NCBI GenBank assembly: GCA_964578605.1
Contig: CAZODO010000020.1
Location: 1 to 64,000 of the forward strand
Direction: 5' to 3'
DNA length: 64,000 nucleotides
DNA from: JAXMHN01 sp964578605
GTDB lineage: Bacteria; Verrucomicrobiota; Verrucomicrobiia; Limisphaerales; SIBE01
Shown here: positions 15,405 through 26,711 of the stretch, piece after piece
How positions within the stretch are numbered: position 1 is the stretch's first letter
Layout of the letters: each line of letters begins with the position of its first letter
Position numbers and translations under genes: made by a program
Notes under the pieces: generated by a model
Told to the model about the DNA's origin: nothing
Database searches by the model: none
Seen by the model: only the letters and a program-made list of their open reading frames with translations

Positions 15405-16766
15405 TTAACCAGCAAGGGTAACGGTTGTGAGTTCGCCGTAAAGCGTGAAAGCGCTGGCATGCTTGATGTCCACGTCCAGAACCTGGCCCCGGTGCCGTTC
15501 GGCGCCTTCGAAGACCACGATCCTGTTGCAGCGCGTCCGCCCCTCGAGGCGGGCCGGGTTCTTTCGGCTGGGGCCTTCCACCAGGACTTGCACGGGGCGC
15601 CCGACCAGGCGCCGGAGTTTGCCGGAGGCGACCTCGTTCACCGTTTCGAGCAGGCGGGCGTGACGCTCTTCGATCACCGGCTGGGGCACCTGGTCCGGCA
15701 TCTCGGCCGCCGGGGTCCCCTGGCGCTTTGAGTATTTGAAGACGAAGGCGTTGTCGAACTGAACCGCGCGTGCCAGCGCAAGCGTCTCTTCAAAGTCCTC
15801 CTCCGTCTCGCCCGGGAAACCGACAATCAGGTCGGTGGTGATGCCGATATTTGGCTGAACCTGGCGCAGCTTCTCCGTGATCGTGACGAAGCGTTCGCGG
15901 GTGTATCCGCGGTGCATTCGTTTCAGGACGCGATCGCTTCCGCTCTGCACGGGCAGATGGGCGCTTTCGCAAAGCTTGGACAGGCGCCCGAACGCCTCGA
16001 CAAGGTCGTCGCCATAGCCCTTGGGATGGGGCGAGGTAAAGCGAATCCGCTCGAGCCCTTCCAGTTCGTGCACCGCGTCCAGGAGTTGAACAAACGGGGA
16101 CTTGCCGTCGCGAAGGCCAATCTCCCGCTTGCCATAGCTCGTGACGATCTGCCCGAGAAAGGTGATTTCCTTCACCCCGCGGCGCACCAGTTCGGCGCAC
16201 TCCGTCAGGATGTCGGGAATGGAACGGCTGCGTTCCTGGCCCCGGGTATGGGGGACAATGCAGAAGGTGCAATGCTGGTTGCACCCTTGCATGATGCTCA
16301 CGAAAGCGGTGACGGCGTTGCCCGGGGCGGCGCCGTTAAGGACATGCTCCCGAATGCGGGCTTCGCTCCCGCTCTCGGCATCGATATCAATAACCCGCGA
16401 GCGCCGCCCTGCCAGGATCTCCTCGAGGTACTCGGGCGCGCGATGGAATTTCTGGGTGCCCAGGACAAGGTCGAGGTCCGGGAGCCGGTCGATCAGTTCC
16501 CGCCCGCGGCTTTGGGCCATGCAGCCCATCACGCCGAGCAATTGACCAGGCCGGCGCCGGCGCGCTTCGGCGATGAGGTTCTCCAGCTTGCCGATGGCCC
16601 GGATCTCGGCGTTGTCGCGGACGCTGCACGTATTGAGCAGCACGACGTCGGCGGTGGCTTCGGACGCGGCGAGGGTATATCCCTTGGCTGTGAGCTGCGC
16701 CGCGACCGCTTCCGAGTCGCGCTCGTTCATTTGGCAACCGTAAGTTTTGATATAAACACTGGGCAT
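15405..16766 (-). CDS. miaB: tRNA-2-methylthio-N6-dimethylallyladenosine synthase
   Basis: 453 residues from the ATG at 16766 (PSVYIKTYGCQMNERDSE, the standard MiaB N-terminus). MiaB adds the methylthio group to i6A37 of tRNAs that read UNN codons, using two iron-sulfur clusters and S-adenosylmethionine. The N-terminal methylthiotransferase domain supplies three cysteines (YGCQMN, LNTCSV, GVMGCMAQ). The radical-SAM CX3CX2C motif is in MQGCNQHCTFCIVPHTRGQE, and the C-terminus is a TRAM RNA-binding domain. The methylthiolase family also includes MtaB and RimO; YGCQMNERDSE and the GQERSR after the third cluster cysteine favour MiaB. An upstream frame extension to 16985 is not homologous and was excluded. 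Confidence 0.93.
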   Translation of the reverse strand: MPSVYIKTYGCQMNERDSEAVAAQLTAKGYTLAASEATADVVLLNTCSVRDNAEIRAIGKLENLIAEARRRRPGQLLGVMGCMAQSRGRELIDRLPDLDLVLGTQKFHRAPEYLEEILAGRRSRVIDIDAESGSEARIREHVLNGAAPGNAVTAFVSIMQGCNQHCTFCIVPHTRGQERSRSIPDILTECAELVRRGVKEITFLGQIVTSYGKREIGLRDGKSPFVQLLDAVHELEGLERIRFTSPHPKGYGDDLVEAFGRLSKLCESAHLPVQSGSDRVLKRMHRGYTRERFVTITEKLRQVQPNIGITTDLIVGFPGETEEDFEETLALARAVQFDNAFVFKYSKRQGTPAAEMPDQVPQPVIEERHARLLETVNEVASGKLRRLVGRPVQVLVEGPSRKNPARLEGRTRCNRIVVFEGAERHRGQVLDVDIKHASAFTLYGELTTVTLAG

Positions 16767-16900
16767 CTGGGCCTGAAACGCGGCAGAACTTACGTCACCT
16801 CCCGGCGGTTGGAAAGGGCCGAAGTGGAAGGTTGAAGGGTCCGGTTCGGAGGAGGGAGGCGGACCCTGGGCCGGGCTTTCGGACCATCGGCTTAAACCTT

Positions 16901-17866
16901 CTAAAACACTTCCGCCTTGAGCCCGGTGGCTTCCCGGACACGCAGGGCGATGCGAGACAGGTTCTTCAAGGGCAGATGCCTGCAACTCTCGCGAATGGAC
17001 GGCCGATGGGCCGAATACACCTGGACCAGCGAGATCTTGGCTCCGGCCTTCTTGAGCTCCTTCAACCGCTGGACATATTCTTCGATCTCCTCCACGGGCG
17101 GTTCTTCTTCGTCCACCAGCGCGAACAAGCTTTGAATCACGATGGGGCGTTGGCGTCCCAGCTTGAGAATATTATCAAGGACCAGCTCCAGAGAAGGCTG
17201 GGGCGAGAGGGTGCTGCCGGATTTCGGCCGGTTAATGCGGTTCATGTAAGTCTGCGTCCCGGCATCGAGCTTGGTCCAGATCTCGTCTTGGACAGTGAAG
17301 AGCTGCAGGCCAAGCTGCACTTGGGGCAGGTGCAATCCCGTGGCGTTGGTGATCAGGACAATCTTGAAGAACGGAAACACGCCTTGTGCGCGCAAGTGGA
17401 CGATGACCTGAACGACTTCGTGAAAGCAGGGGCAAAGGGTGGGTTCGCCATCCCCGCTCAAGGCAACGGCTTTCAAGGATAACAGCTCGCGGGGCACCGA
17501 CTGATAGCCGGGAAGTTCATGGGCTTTTCCATCCGCAGCCAGGGCCAGCATCTTCTCCAGTTCGTCCTCGAGGATTCTCAGGTCGATCTCGGGATGGGGA
17601 TGGGCGCCATTTCGGCCGTTCCGGGCGATCTCGCAATAGATGCAGTCAAAGGTGCATTGCCGATCGGGACTGAGATTCACTCCAATGGACAAACCGCGGG
17701 CTCGCTGTGAAACCACCGCGTAGACAAAACGGTTGCTGAAGAACAGCCGCGAAGTCTCAGGCGACGACGCAGCGGAAGTGCCCAGGGTCTGCGCGACCGA
17801 GCCGGGCCGGGATGGCCCTGTGCCCCGGCCGTTCCCCTGGGCTTCCTCTGACACGGCATTGTCCAT
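16901..17866 (-). CDS. Radical SAM protein (COG0731-like)
   Basis: 321 residues. The radical-SAM cluster motif CX3CX2C is in NLSPDRQCTFDCIYCE (about residues 70-80), followed by a SAM-binding glycine/glutamate segment (ALSGDGEPTLCPCFHEVV) and a KLDAGTQTYMNRINRP block. This organisation resembles the wyosine-base-formation-like Fe-S oxidoreductases of COG0731, whose bacterial members are mostly uncharacterised. The first 40 residues are low-complexity and may not be translated; an internal start near FFSNRFVYAVVS would also give a complete domain. It lies 134 bp upstream of MiaB on the same strand, so it is possibly part of the same transcript; two radical-SAM enzymes side by side suggest RNA modification. 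Confidence 0.82.
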   Translation of the reverse strand: MDNAVSEEAQGNGRGTGPSRPGSVAQTLGTSAASSPETSRLFFSNRFVYAVVSQRARGLSIGVNLSPDRQCTFDCIYCEIARNGRNGAHPHPEIDLRILEDELEKMLALAADGKAHELPGYQSVPRELLSLKAVALSGDGEPTLCPCFHEVVQVIVHLRAQGVFPFFKIVLITNATGLHLPQVQLGLQLFTVQDEIWTKLDAGTQTYMNRINRPKSGSTLSPQPSLELVLDNILKLGRQRPIVIQSLFALVDEEEPPVEEIEEYVQRLKELKKAGAKISLVQVYSAHRPSIRESCRHLPLKNLSRIALRVREATGLKAEVF

Positions 17867-18005
17867 GCGGCCACTTTACAGGCGGACGCAGCAGTGGCTC
17901 CACATGCCTTGTGAAATGCTTATCATATCTTGTTTGGCGTCAAGGGCTGCCCGGACACAAAGTCTTTGACCCTCCGCGGGTGGTTGGGCTAGCCTCTGAG
18001 ACCTT

Positions 18006-18851
18006 ATGAGACTTGGCATCAATACGTTCCTTTTCACGTCTCCGTTTACCAACGAAAGCGTCAAACTCTTTCCCCAGTTCAGGAAGTGGGGCTTTCAAAC
18101 CATTGAAATCCCCATCGAAGACCCGTCTCACATCGATCCCGCCGTCGTCAAGGCGGCGCTGGGCAAGAACAAGCTGGTGTGCGGATCCGTCTGCGCATGC
18201 CTGGGTCCGGACCGCGACTTGCGCGGCACGCCTCAGCAACAGCAGACTTCCATGAATTACTTGCAGCAGGTGCTCGACCAAATGGTGGTGCTCGATTGCC
18301 CAAGTCTCATTGGACCGGTCTATTCTTCCGTTGGCCGGGCCGACGCGGTCCCCGCGGACGAATACAAGCAGCAATGGAAGACCGTCGTGCGCAACCTTAA
18401 GCAGCTTTGCAAATATGCGGAAGCGCGCGGCAAGCAGATATGCATCGAGCCGCTCAACCGGTTCGAGACCGACTTTATCAACACCGCGGACCAGGCGCTC
18501 CAGATGGTCAAAGACGTCGGCAGCCCCGCCCTTAAGCTGCACTTGGACACCTTCCATATGAACATCGAGGAGAAGGACCAGTCCAAGGCCATCCGCAAAG
18601 CCGGCAAGCTGCTAGGCCATTTCCATGCTTGCGGCAGCGACCGTGGAACGCCGGGCAACGATCATATCGATTGGAAACCGATCGCTGCCGCCTTGAAAGC
18701 GATCCGCTACAAAGGCGATGTCGTGATCGAGTCGTTCACCACGGATGTCAAAGTCATCGCGCGCGCCGCCGCTATCTGGCGCCAGATCGAGCCGTCCCGT
18801 GAAGATATTGCCCGGAAAGGAGTCAAATTCCTCAAACGCACTCTCGCCTAA
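18006..18851 (+). CDS. Sugar phosphate isomerase/epimerase (TIM barrel)
   Basis: 281 residues of the AP-endonuclease-2-like TIM-barrel family that includes D-tagatose/D-psicose 3-epimerases. The expected metal ligands are visible: Glu in CIEPLNRFE, Asp in LHLDTFHMN, His in GHFHACGSDRGTPGNDHIDW and Glu in VIESF. These residues and the CIEPLNRFETDF segment match the ketose 3-epimerase subgroup, so a metal-dependent epimerase or isomerase acting on a ketose or keto-sugar is likely. It has no signal peptide, so it is cytoplasmic. Only 2 bp separate its stop from the DUF1080 gene, and ThuA follows: a compact three-gene operon. Confidence 0.87.
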   Translation: MRLGINTFLFTSPFTNESVKLFPQFRKWGFQTIEIPIEDPSHIDPAVVKAALGKNKLVCGSVCACLGPDRDLRGTPQQQQTSMNYLQQVLDQMVVLDCPSLIGPVYSSVGRADAVPADEYKQQWKTVVRNLKQLCKYAEARGKQICIEPLNRFETDFINTADQALQMVKDVGSPALKLHLDTFHMNIEEKDQSKAIRKAGKLLGHFHACGSDRGTPGNDHIDWKPIAAALKAIRYKGDVVIESFTTDVKVIARAAAIWRQIEPSREDIARKGVKFLKRTLA

Positions 18852-18853
18852 CT

Positions 18854-19597
18854 ATGAAATACCTCATCAAGTTTGCCGGCCTTGCTGCCGCGCTCCTGCT
18901 TACGACCTTCGCCGCTCCAGCGCTCGCCGCGGATGCAGAAGAGGGTTTTGAGTCACTCTTCAACGGCAAAGATCTCACGGGCTGGGAAGGGTTGACCCGC
19001 TTCTGGTCGGTCCAGGACGGCGCCATCACCGGCCAGACCACCAAGGACAATCCCGCCCGGGGCAATACGTTCCTGGTGTGGAAAGGCGGCGACGTGGCCG
19101 ACCTCGAACTGCGGCTCGCCTACAAGATCGTTCCGAACAACACGCGGACGTTTGCCAACTCCGGCATCCAGTACCGGAGCAAGCTGGCCGATCCGAAAAA
19201 CTTCGTCGTCGGCGGTTACCAGGCTGACATGGAGGCTGCCAAGGGCTTCTCCGGGATTCTTTACGAAGAACGCGGGCGCGGCATCCTCGCCGAGCGCGGC
19301 CAAAAGGTCGTGATTGCCGGCGAAGAGGACGCTCCCGACAAGACCAAGATTACCGTTACCGGCTCTTTGGGAAACTCCGCCGAGATCCAAGCCAAGATCA
19401 AGTCCGAGGATTGGAACGAATACGTCATCATCGCCCGCGGCAATCATCTGCAGCATTTCATCAATGGCCATCAGACGGTCGATGTGATCGACCAACAAGC
19501 GAGCAAGGCCGCCAAATCGGGCATACTCGCCCTCCAATTGCACGCCGGGGAACCGATGACCGTCCAATTCAAGAACATCCGGCTCAAGAAGTATTAG
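18854..19597 (+). CDS. DUF1080 (3-keto-disaccharide hydrolase-like) protein
   Basis: 247 residues with a signal peptide (KYLIKFAGLAAALLLTTFAAPALAAD). The mature part is a single DUF1080 concanavalin-like beta-sandwich: it begins GFESLFNGKDLTGWEGL, has the conserved DGAITGQTTKDNPARGNTFLVWKGGDVADLELRLAYKI and NSGIQYRSK segments, and ends with the FKNIRLKKY strand. DUF1080 proteins are widespread in Planctomycetes and Verrucomicrobia, and some are 3-keto-glycoside hydrolases. It lies between a ketose-epimerase-like gene and ThuA and is translated almost without a gap, which supports a shared pathway of oxidised-sugar breakdown. Confidence 0.88.
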   Translation: MKYLIKFAGLAAALLLTTFAAPALAADAEEGFESLFNGKDLTGWEGLTRFWSVQDGAITGQTTKDNPARGNTFLVWKGGDVADLELRLAYKIVPNNTRTFANSGIQYRSKLADPKNFVVGGYQADMEAAKGFSGILYEERGRGILAERGQKVVIAGEEDAPDKTKITVTGSLGNSAEIQAKIKSEDWNEYVIIARGNHLQHFINGHQTVDVIDQQASKAAKSGILALQLHAGEPMTVQFKNIRLKKY

Positions 19598-19638
19598 GGC
19601 CCCTTTGGCCTGCCGCAATCCGCTTTCCGTTGACGCTC

Positions 19639-20520
19639 ATGACTACGAAACGAGTTCTCGTCGCGCTTTGCGCTGCCGCCGCCCTGTGCGGATTCGGCGC
19701 CAGCCAGGCTGCCGCTGCCAAGATTGTCTTCATCGCAGGCCCTCCGAGCCACGGCCCGGGCGATCATGAACACCGCGCCGGCTGCCTTCTGCTGGCCAAA
19801 TGCCTTGGCGCCGTCCCAGGGGTGACGTCGATGGTCTATTCCAACGGCTGGCCCCACGTGGACGATGCGTTCGAAGACGCAGCGGCGGTGATTATGTTCT
19901 CCGATGGCGGCGGCGGGCATCCCGTGCTTCGAGGCGACCGGCTCAAGGTGCTCGGCGCTCTCGCAGACAAGGGCGTGGGGATCGGCTGCCTCCATTACGC
20001 GGTGGAAGTCCCCAAAGAGCGCGCCGGGAAGGAGTTCCTGAAATGGATTGGCGGCTATTTCGAGACGTACTATTCCGTCAATCCCTTCTGGGATGCCAAT
20101 TTCAAGACGTTCCCGGATCACCCCGTGACGCGCGGAGTGGAGCCGTTCAAACTCCGTGATGAGTGGTATTACCACATGCGTTTTCCCGAAGACATGAAGG
20201 GGGTGACGCCCATTCTTACCGATATCCCGCCCGACCGCACCCGCGGTCGGCCGGGCGCCAACGATCCCCACGGCGGCAATCCCGAAGTGCAAAAGCACTC
20301 AGGCGAGCCGGAACATGTCATGTGGGTTCTTGAACGCCCGGACGGCGGAAGGGGCTTCGGGTTCACCGGCGGCCATTCTCACTCCTTTTGGGGGAACGAA
20401 TCGTTCCGGAAAGTGGTCCTGAACGCGATTCTTTGGTCCGCGAAGGTGGAGGTCCCGGCCCGCGGCGTCGAGTCCACCGTCACGCCGGAAGAGCTGAGGG
20501 CGAACCTGGATCCAAAATAA
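19639..20520 (+). CDS. Secreted ThuA-domain protein
   Basis: 293 residues from the ATG at 19639, with a signal peptide (TTKRVLVALCAAAALCGFGASQAAA). The mature protein is a ThuA-like domain with a class-I glutamine-amidotransferase-like fold: KIVFIAGPPSHGPGDHEHRAGCLLLAKCL, VIMFSDGGGGHP, VGIGCLHYAVEVPKERAGKEFLKWIGGYFE, then the typical end GRGFGFTGGHSHSFWGNESFRKVVLNAILWSA. ThuA of rhizobia takes part in trehalose/3-keto-sugar use; most exported members have no assigned reaction. It follows DUF1080 after 41 bp on the same strand. Confidence 0.88.
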   Translation: MTTKRVLVALCAAAALCGFGASQAAAAKIVFIAGPPSHGPGDHEHRAGCLLLAKCLGAVPGVTSMVYSNGWPHVDDAFEDAAAVIMFSDGGGGHPVLRGDRLKVLGALADKGVGIGCLHYAVEVPKERAGKEFLKWIGGYFETYYSVNPFWDANFKTFPDHPVTRGVEPFKLRDEWYYHMRFPEDMKGVTPILTDIPPDRTRGRPGANDPHGGNPEVQKHSGEPEHVMWVLERPDGGRGFGFTGGHSHSFWGNESFRKVVLNAILWSAKVEVPARGVESTVTPEELRANLDPK

Positions 20521-20699
20521 CCGCTGTCGCGGGGCGCGCGCAGGGGGCCTTGAGAGCGAAGGTCAGCGGACCCGCAGGCTCGTGAGTTGTCCCGCGCAGG
20601 GGCTGGCTGTCTTGCCTGCGAGCGGCAGGGCGCTTTCAGGGGCTCGCTTTCGGAGAAAAAGCTGGTCAAATTCAACCGGGAGTGGAAAAAGAGTCGGCG

Positions 20700-21560
20700 A
20701 TGACTAGGCCAGCGACTTTGCAGGTGTCCTGTGTTCAGATGCATTGGGGCCGCACCCTGGAATGGAATCTCGACCGGACGCTGCATTACATTCAACGGGC
20801 GGCCCGGGAGGGCAGCCGGGTCGTGGTTTTTCCCGAGGCCAACCTGACCAGTTATTACTTCCCTTACCTGACGACCTTGCAGGCCGGCACCGTCGCCGGG
20901 GCGTTGAACCGGGCGCGCGAAGCGACGCGCCAGGCGGGGCTATGGTCGATCGTCGGCACCCTGCGGAAGACGCGGGACCGTTATCTGAACCTGGCGCACG
21001 TCATCGCGCCCTCGGGGGAGGTTGCCTACGAATACGCCAAGGTCCATATGGCGGGGCGCGACGAGAAGAAGTTCTGCCGGGGCGGCAACAAGCTGGCCCT
21101 GTTTGAAATCGACGGCATCCTTTGCACCCTGGCGATCTGCCGGGACGGCCGGCATCCCGAGCTTTACCGGATCCCAGCCATGGCGGGCGCGCAAATCCTC
21201 TTTCAGCCCTCGTGCAGTTCGGATGAGATCGAGGCAGTGGCCTGGAAACGGGTTTCCGGCCGGGCCCAGCAACCGGCGGGACCGAACAGCAAGATGTTCC
21301 ATTGCGTGGCCAACACCATTGGCGAGTCGCCGGACGGCCAACAGACGTCCAGCGGCATGTCGTTCATCCGCGAGCCGTCGGGATTGCCGCTGGCCGAGGC
21401 CGGGTATTACCAGGAGGAAATGATCACCGCGGTCCTGGACCTGGCCCGGGCTGACCGCGGGTATGCCCTTGATAGCCTGAACGACCCGCCATTCCTGAGG
21501 CCATTCTGGAAACAAATGATTCGCTCGGTGCGTGCCCGGGCGGGAGTGAAACCCAGGTGA
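20700..21560 (+). CDS. Carbon-nitrogen hydrolase (nitrilase superfamily)
   Basis: 286 residues from the ATG at 20700; an in-frame GTG lies at 20682. The nitrilase-superfamily triad is complete: Glu in FPEANLTSYY (about 46), Lys in YAKVHMAGRDE (about 115) and Cys in LAICRDGRHPELYR (about 146). Such enzymes hydrolyse amides, nitriles or carbamoyl groups. The substrate is not evident; the CRDGRHPE form after the cysteine differs from the CYDxxFPE form of the second nitrilase at 50524, so the two are not recent duplicates. It lies 179 bp after ThuA and 52 bp before the NahK-like kinase, so co-transcription with the kinase is plausible. Confidence 0.87.
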   Translation: MTRPATLQVSCVQMHWGRTLEWNLDRTLHYIQRAAREGSRVVVFPEANLTSYYFPYLTTLQAGTVAGALNRAREATRQAGLWSIVGTLRKTRDRYLNLAHVIAPSGEVAYEYAKVHMAGRDEKKFCRGGNKLALFEIDGILCTLAICRDGRHPELYRIPAMAGAQILFQPSCSSDEIEAVAWKRVSGRAQQPAGPNSKMFHCVANTIGESPDGQQTSSGMSFIREPSGLPLAEAGYYQEEMITAVLDLARADRGYALDSLNDPPFLRPFWKQMIRSVRARAGVKPR

Positions 21561-21612
21561 AGCTGCGCCCTGGCCGTGAACTGATCGCAGCGCGTTAAAC
21601 CCATCCGCCAAT

Positions 21613-22722
21613 ATGCCTCTCTTCCAAGAACAGCACCTGCAGCATATCTCGCAGCAATTCCAGATTTACGGCCAGATCCTTCATGCCGAGACGTGCAAGA
21701 TCGGCCATATCAACGAGACTTACACCGCCAGCTACGATCAAGGAGGCATTCTGGTGCGCTATATCCACCAGAAGATCAACCAGGCGGTCTTCAAAGACCC
21801 GGTGGCGGTCATGAAGAATATCATGCGCGTCACCCATCATATCGCCGCCAAGTTGACCAGCCAGGGCGCCCGGGAGATCACCCGCCGCGCCTTGACCGTG
21901 GTGCCGACGCGTGATGGCCAATCCTTTTACCGGGACGCCGACGGGGAATGCTGGCGCACGTTTGTCTTTGTCGAGAAGGTGCAGTCGTTTGAATCGGTGC
22001 AGTCCGCAGCCCAAGCCTACGAAGCCGGCAAGGCTTTCGGCACGTTTCAAAGCCTGCTTGCCGATATCGGCGGGGAACGCCTCCATGACACCATCCCCGA
22101 GTTTCACAACACCCGGAAACGGTTCGCCGCCCTCCAGCGCGCCATCGAAAAAGATCACTGCAACCGAGCCCGCACGGCCAGGAAAGAGATCGAGTTTGCC
22201 CTGAAACAGGAGTCTTGGGTGGACACGCTTCTGCACGCGCAAGCCCGGGGCGATATCCCCGAGCGCGTGACACATAACGATACCAAGTTCAACAACGTCA
22301 TGCTCGATTGGGAGACCGGCCAAGCCATGTGCGTGGTGGACCTGGACACGGTCATGCCCGGCTTGGTCATGTACGACTTCGGCGATATGGTCCGGACCAC
22401 CACGAGCCCCACCCTCGAAGACGAACAGGACCTTTCGAAAGTCCACGCGCAACTGCCCATGTTCGAAGCCCTGGCGCGCGGTTATTTAGAAGCGGCCGGG
22501 GAGTTCCTGACGCCGGCAGAACGCGCTTACCTGGCGTTCGCAGGCAAACTGATCAGCTTCACCATCGGGATTCGCTTCCTCACGGATTATCTCGCGGGCG
22601 ACACTTACTTCCGCGTTCACCGGCCGGAACATAACCTGGAACGTTCGCGCACCCAGTTCCGCCTCGTGGAATCCATCGCCGCCCAGGAAGAAGCGATGCA
22701 GAAGTTCGTCGATCATCTGTAG
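21613..22722 (+). CDS. APH-fold sugar kinase, NahK-like
   Basis: 369 residues of the aminoglycoside-phosphotransferase-like kinase fold. The Brenner catalytic motif is THNDTKFNNVM (about 218-228), and the metal-binding aspartates are in VVDLDTVMPGLVMYDFGDMVR. This last block is very like N-acetylhexosamine 1-kinase (NahK) of the lacto-N-biose pathway, so an anomeric or hydroxyl kinase for an amino sugar is the best guess. It carries no signal peptide. Its place after the isomerase-DUF1080-ThuA-nitrilase genes fits a sugar-activation step. Homoserine or choline kinases of the same fold are less likely alternatives. Confidence 0.82.
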   Translation: MPLFQEQHLQHISQQFQIYGQILHAETCKIGHINETYTASYDQGGILVRYIHQKINQAVFKDPVAVMKNIMRVTHHIAAKLTSQGAREITRRALTVVPTRDGQSFYRDADGECWRTFVFVEKVQSFESVQSAAQAYEAGKAFGTFQSLLADIGGERLHDTIPEFHNTRKRFAALQRAIEKDHCNRARTARKEIEFALKQESWVDTLLHAQARGDIPERVTHNDTKFNNVMLDWETGQAMCVVDLDTVMPGLVMYDFGDMVRTTTSPTLEDEQDLSKVHAQLPMFEALARGYLEAAGEFLTPAERAYLAFAGKLISFTIGIRFLTDYLAGDTYFRVHRPEHNLERSRTQFRLVESIAAQEEAMQKFVDHL

Positions 22723-22734
22723 CAAGGGGAGACG

Positions 22735-22797
22735 CTAATTCCGAAATCCGAAATCCGAAATCCGAATTCCGAAGGGCGAAGGGCGAAGGGCGAAGGT
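22735..22797. repeat. 7-bp-period tandem array
   Basis: About eight heptamers follow each other: CCGAAAT three times, CCGAATT, CCGAAGG, then GCGAAGG three times, just after the NahK-like gene. It is a simple-sequence array that changes its unit gradually. It begins the 416-bp gap to the convergent lipoate ligase gene. Confidence 0.8.
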
Positions 22798-22895
22798 CGG
22801 GTGACCGGAAGGGGGGAGGGAATTCGCTGACGGACCGCCCTTGTTCAAGCGCACTGTTCGAGATGCCTCTGCCCGGCGGTCGCACTGCTGCCGGG

Positions 22896-23006
22896 GTTCA
22901 CCCGTAGTTCACCCGTAGTTCACCCGTAGTTCACCCGTAGTTCACCCGTAGTTCACCCGTTCGCGAACGGGTGATCTACGGGTGATGACCGTGTGATCAC
23001 CGTGTT
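22896..23006. repeat. 11-bp tandem/inverted element B
   Basis: Six direct 11-bp units GTTCACCCGTA (22896-22961, the last ending in TT) lead into a perfect 22-bp palindrome (22953-22974, centred on TCGCGA), after which the unit continues in inverted form (ACGGGTGATCT, ACGGGTGATGA, CCGTGTGATCA), drifting with distance. The period remains 11 bp on both sides. A second element of the same unit lies at 45159-45251. It could form a long imperfect hairpin; the adjacent genes converge on it. Confidence 0.85.
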
Positions 23007-23138
23007 TAGAGCGGATGCAGGAGGAGGGGGAAGCGAGGCGATTGGGGAGGCGCTCTGGATGCAACGTGGACACGAACGGTCCAAGAATTGGACACATTAG
23101 CGTTAACGCCGCTCCGCGACCGCGCCTTGAGGGGCGGG

Positions 23139-23855
23139 TCAGAACCGGAAATTCCAGTCGTCGCGCGAGTATTTCTCCCGGACGAGCCGCTGGATGGAGT
23201 CGTTCGGAGGCGTTCCGAGCGTTTCGTGGGCGTTCCAGACGGCTCTCAGGCCCTTGCGGATGACGGACGCGGAGAGCGGCACGTTGCACACGAAGTCGGC
23301 ATGAGAACGATCGCCACGGTAATCCGGTTGCTTGGAGGGCATGGGGAGCAATTCCCCCATCAGGGGCAAGTCGAGGGCGAGCAGGAAGCTGCCGTGAAAC
23401 AATAGAGAGCGGCGCTTGCGGCGCTGGGCGTTGCCGGAGAACTTCCGTCCGGCAAGCGCCAGGTCGGTGTGCCCTTGGAGGTCGACCGGCCGTTGCAGCA
23501 AGGTTTCGAATAGCTGGCGATGCTTTTCCATGATGTAGCGGTTGCTGCCGGTAATGCTGGCTAGGGGACTGTCCTCTTCGATCTGCAGGCAGAGCGCGTA
23601 ATTCAGGCAGCCGGGCCCCTGCAGCACCGTCCCCCCGCCGGAACAGCGCCGGAACACGGGAACGTTCCGCTTGCGACAAGCGTCCAGATGGACTTCGAGC
23701 GCCACCGCGTTGGCGTATCCCACCACGATGAACGGCGTCGGGGATTCCCAAACGCGCAAGACCTCGTCCGTTCCTTCCGCGCACCGTTCCAGGAGGGCTT
23801 CATCGCAGGCGAGATTCGCCGCGGGGGAGGGGAGCGTGAGATCGGCGTATTTCAT
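23139..23855 (-). CDS. Lipoate-protein ligase A family protein
   Basis: 238 residues of the BPL/LplA catalytic fold. Typical LplA features are visible: NLACDEALLE near the start, VVGYANAVALEVHLDACRKRNVPVFRRCSGGGTVLQGPGCLNYAL (the RR-GGGTV lipoyl-AMP loop), and the lysine in LALAGRKFSGNAQRRKR. It attaches lipoate (or octanoate, as LipM/LipB-like enzymes do) to E2 subunits. It is transcribed divergently from the PDH operon, 73 bp away, whose E2 has a lipoyl lysine. At 238 residues it lacks the C-terminal accessory domain of E. coli LplA, so it could also be an octanoyltransferase. Confidence 0.85.
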   Translation of the reverse strand: MKYADLTLPSPAANLACDEALLERCAEGTDEVLRVWESPTPFIVVGYANAVALEVHLDACRKRNVPVFRRCSGGGTVLQGPGCLNYALCLQIEEDSPLASITGSNRYIMEKHRQLFETLLQRPVDLQGHTDLALAGRKFSGNAQRRKRRSLLFHGSFLLALDLPLMGELLPMPSKQPDYRGDRSHADFVCNVPLSASVIRKGLRAVWNAHETLGTPPNDSIQRLVREKYSRDDWNFRF

Positions 23856-23857
23856 GT

Positions 23858-23885
23858 TTGAGCACCGGCGAGCTTACTGTATGCT
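23858..23885 (+). promoter_or_regulatory. Candidate promoter of the PDH operon
   Basis: TTGAGC (23858-23863) and TATGCT (23880-23885) are separated by 16 bp, in the 73-bp space between the divergent ligase and E1 genes. Transcription would start near 23892, which fits translation from 23929 or 23938 and argues against earlier in-frame starts. Confidence 0.4.
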
Positions 23886-23928
23886 AAGTGGCGAAGGAAG
23901 TGGCAGGCTGGCACTTCGTGCATTCCCT

Positions 23929-26679
<2,751 letters not shown>

Positions 26680-26711
26680 CGCGGGCGGCAGACCCCATCA
26701 GAATGCCGCCG

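Noticed and set aside
22896..23006. CRISPR array
   Set aside because: Units are 11 bp with no spacers, the array inverts around a palindrome, and no cas gene is present.
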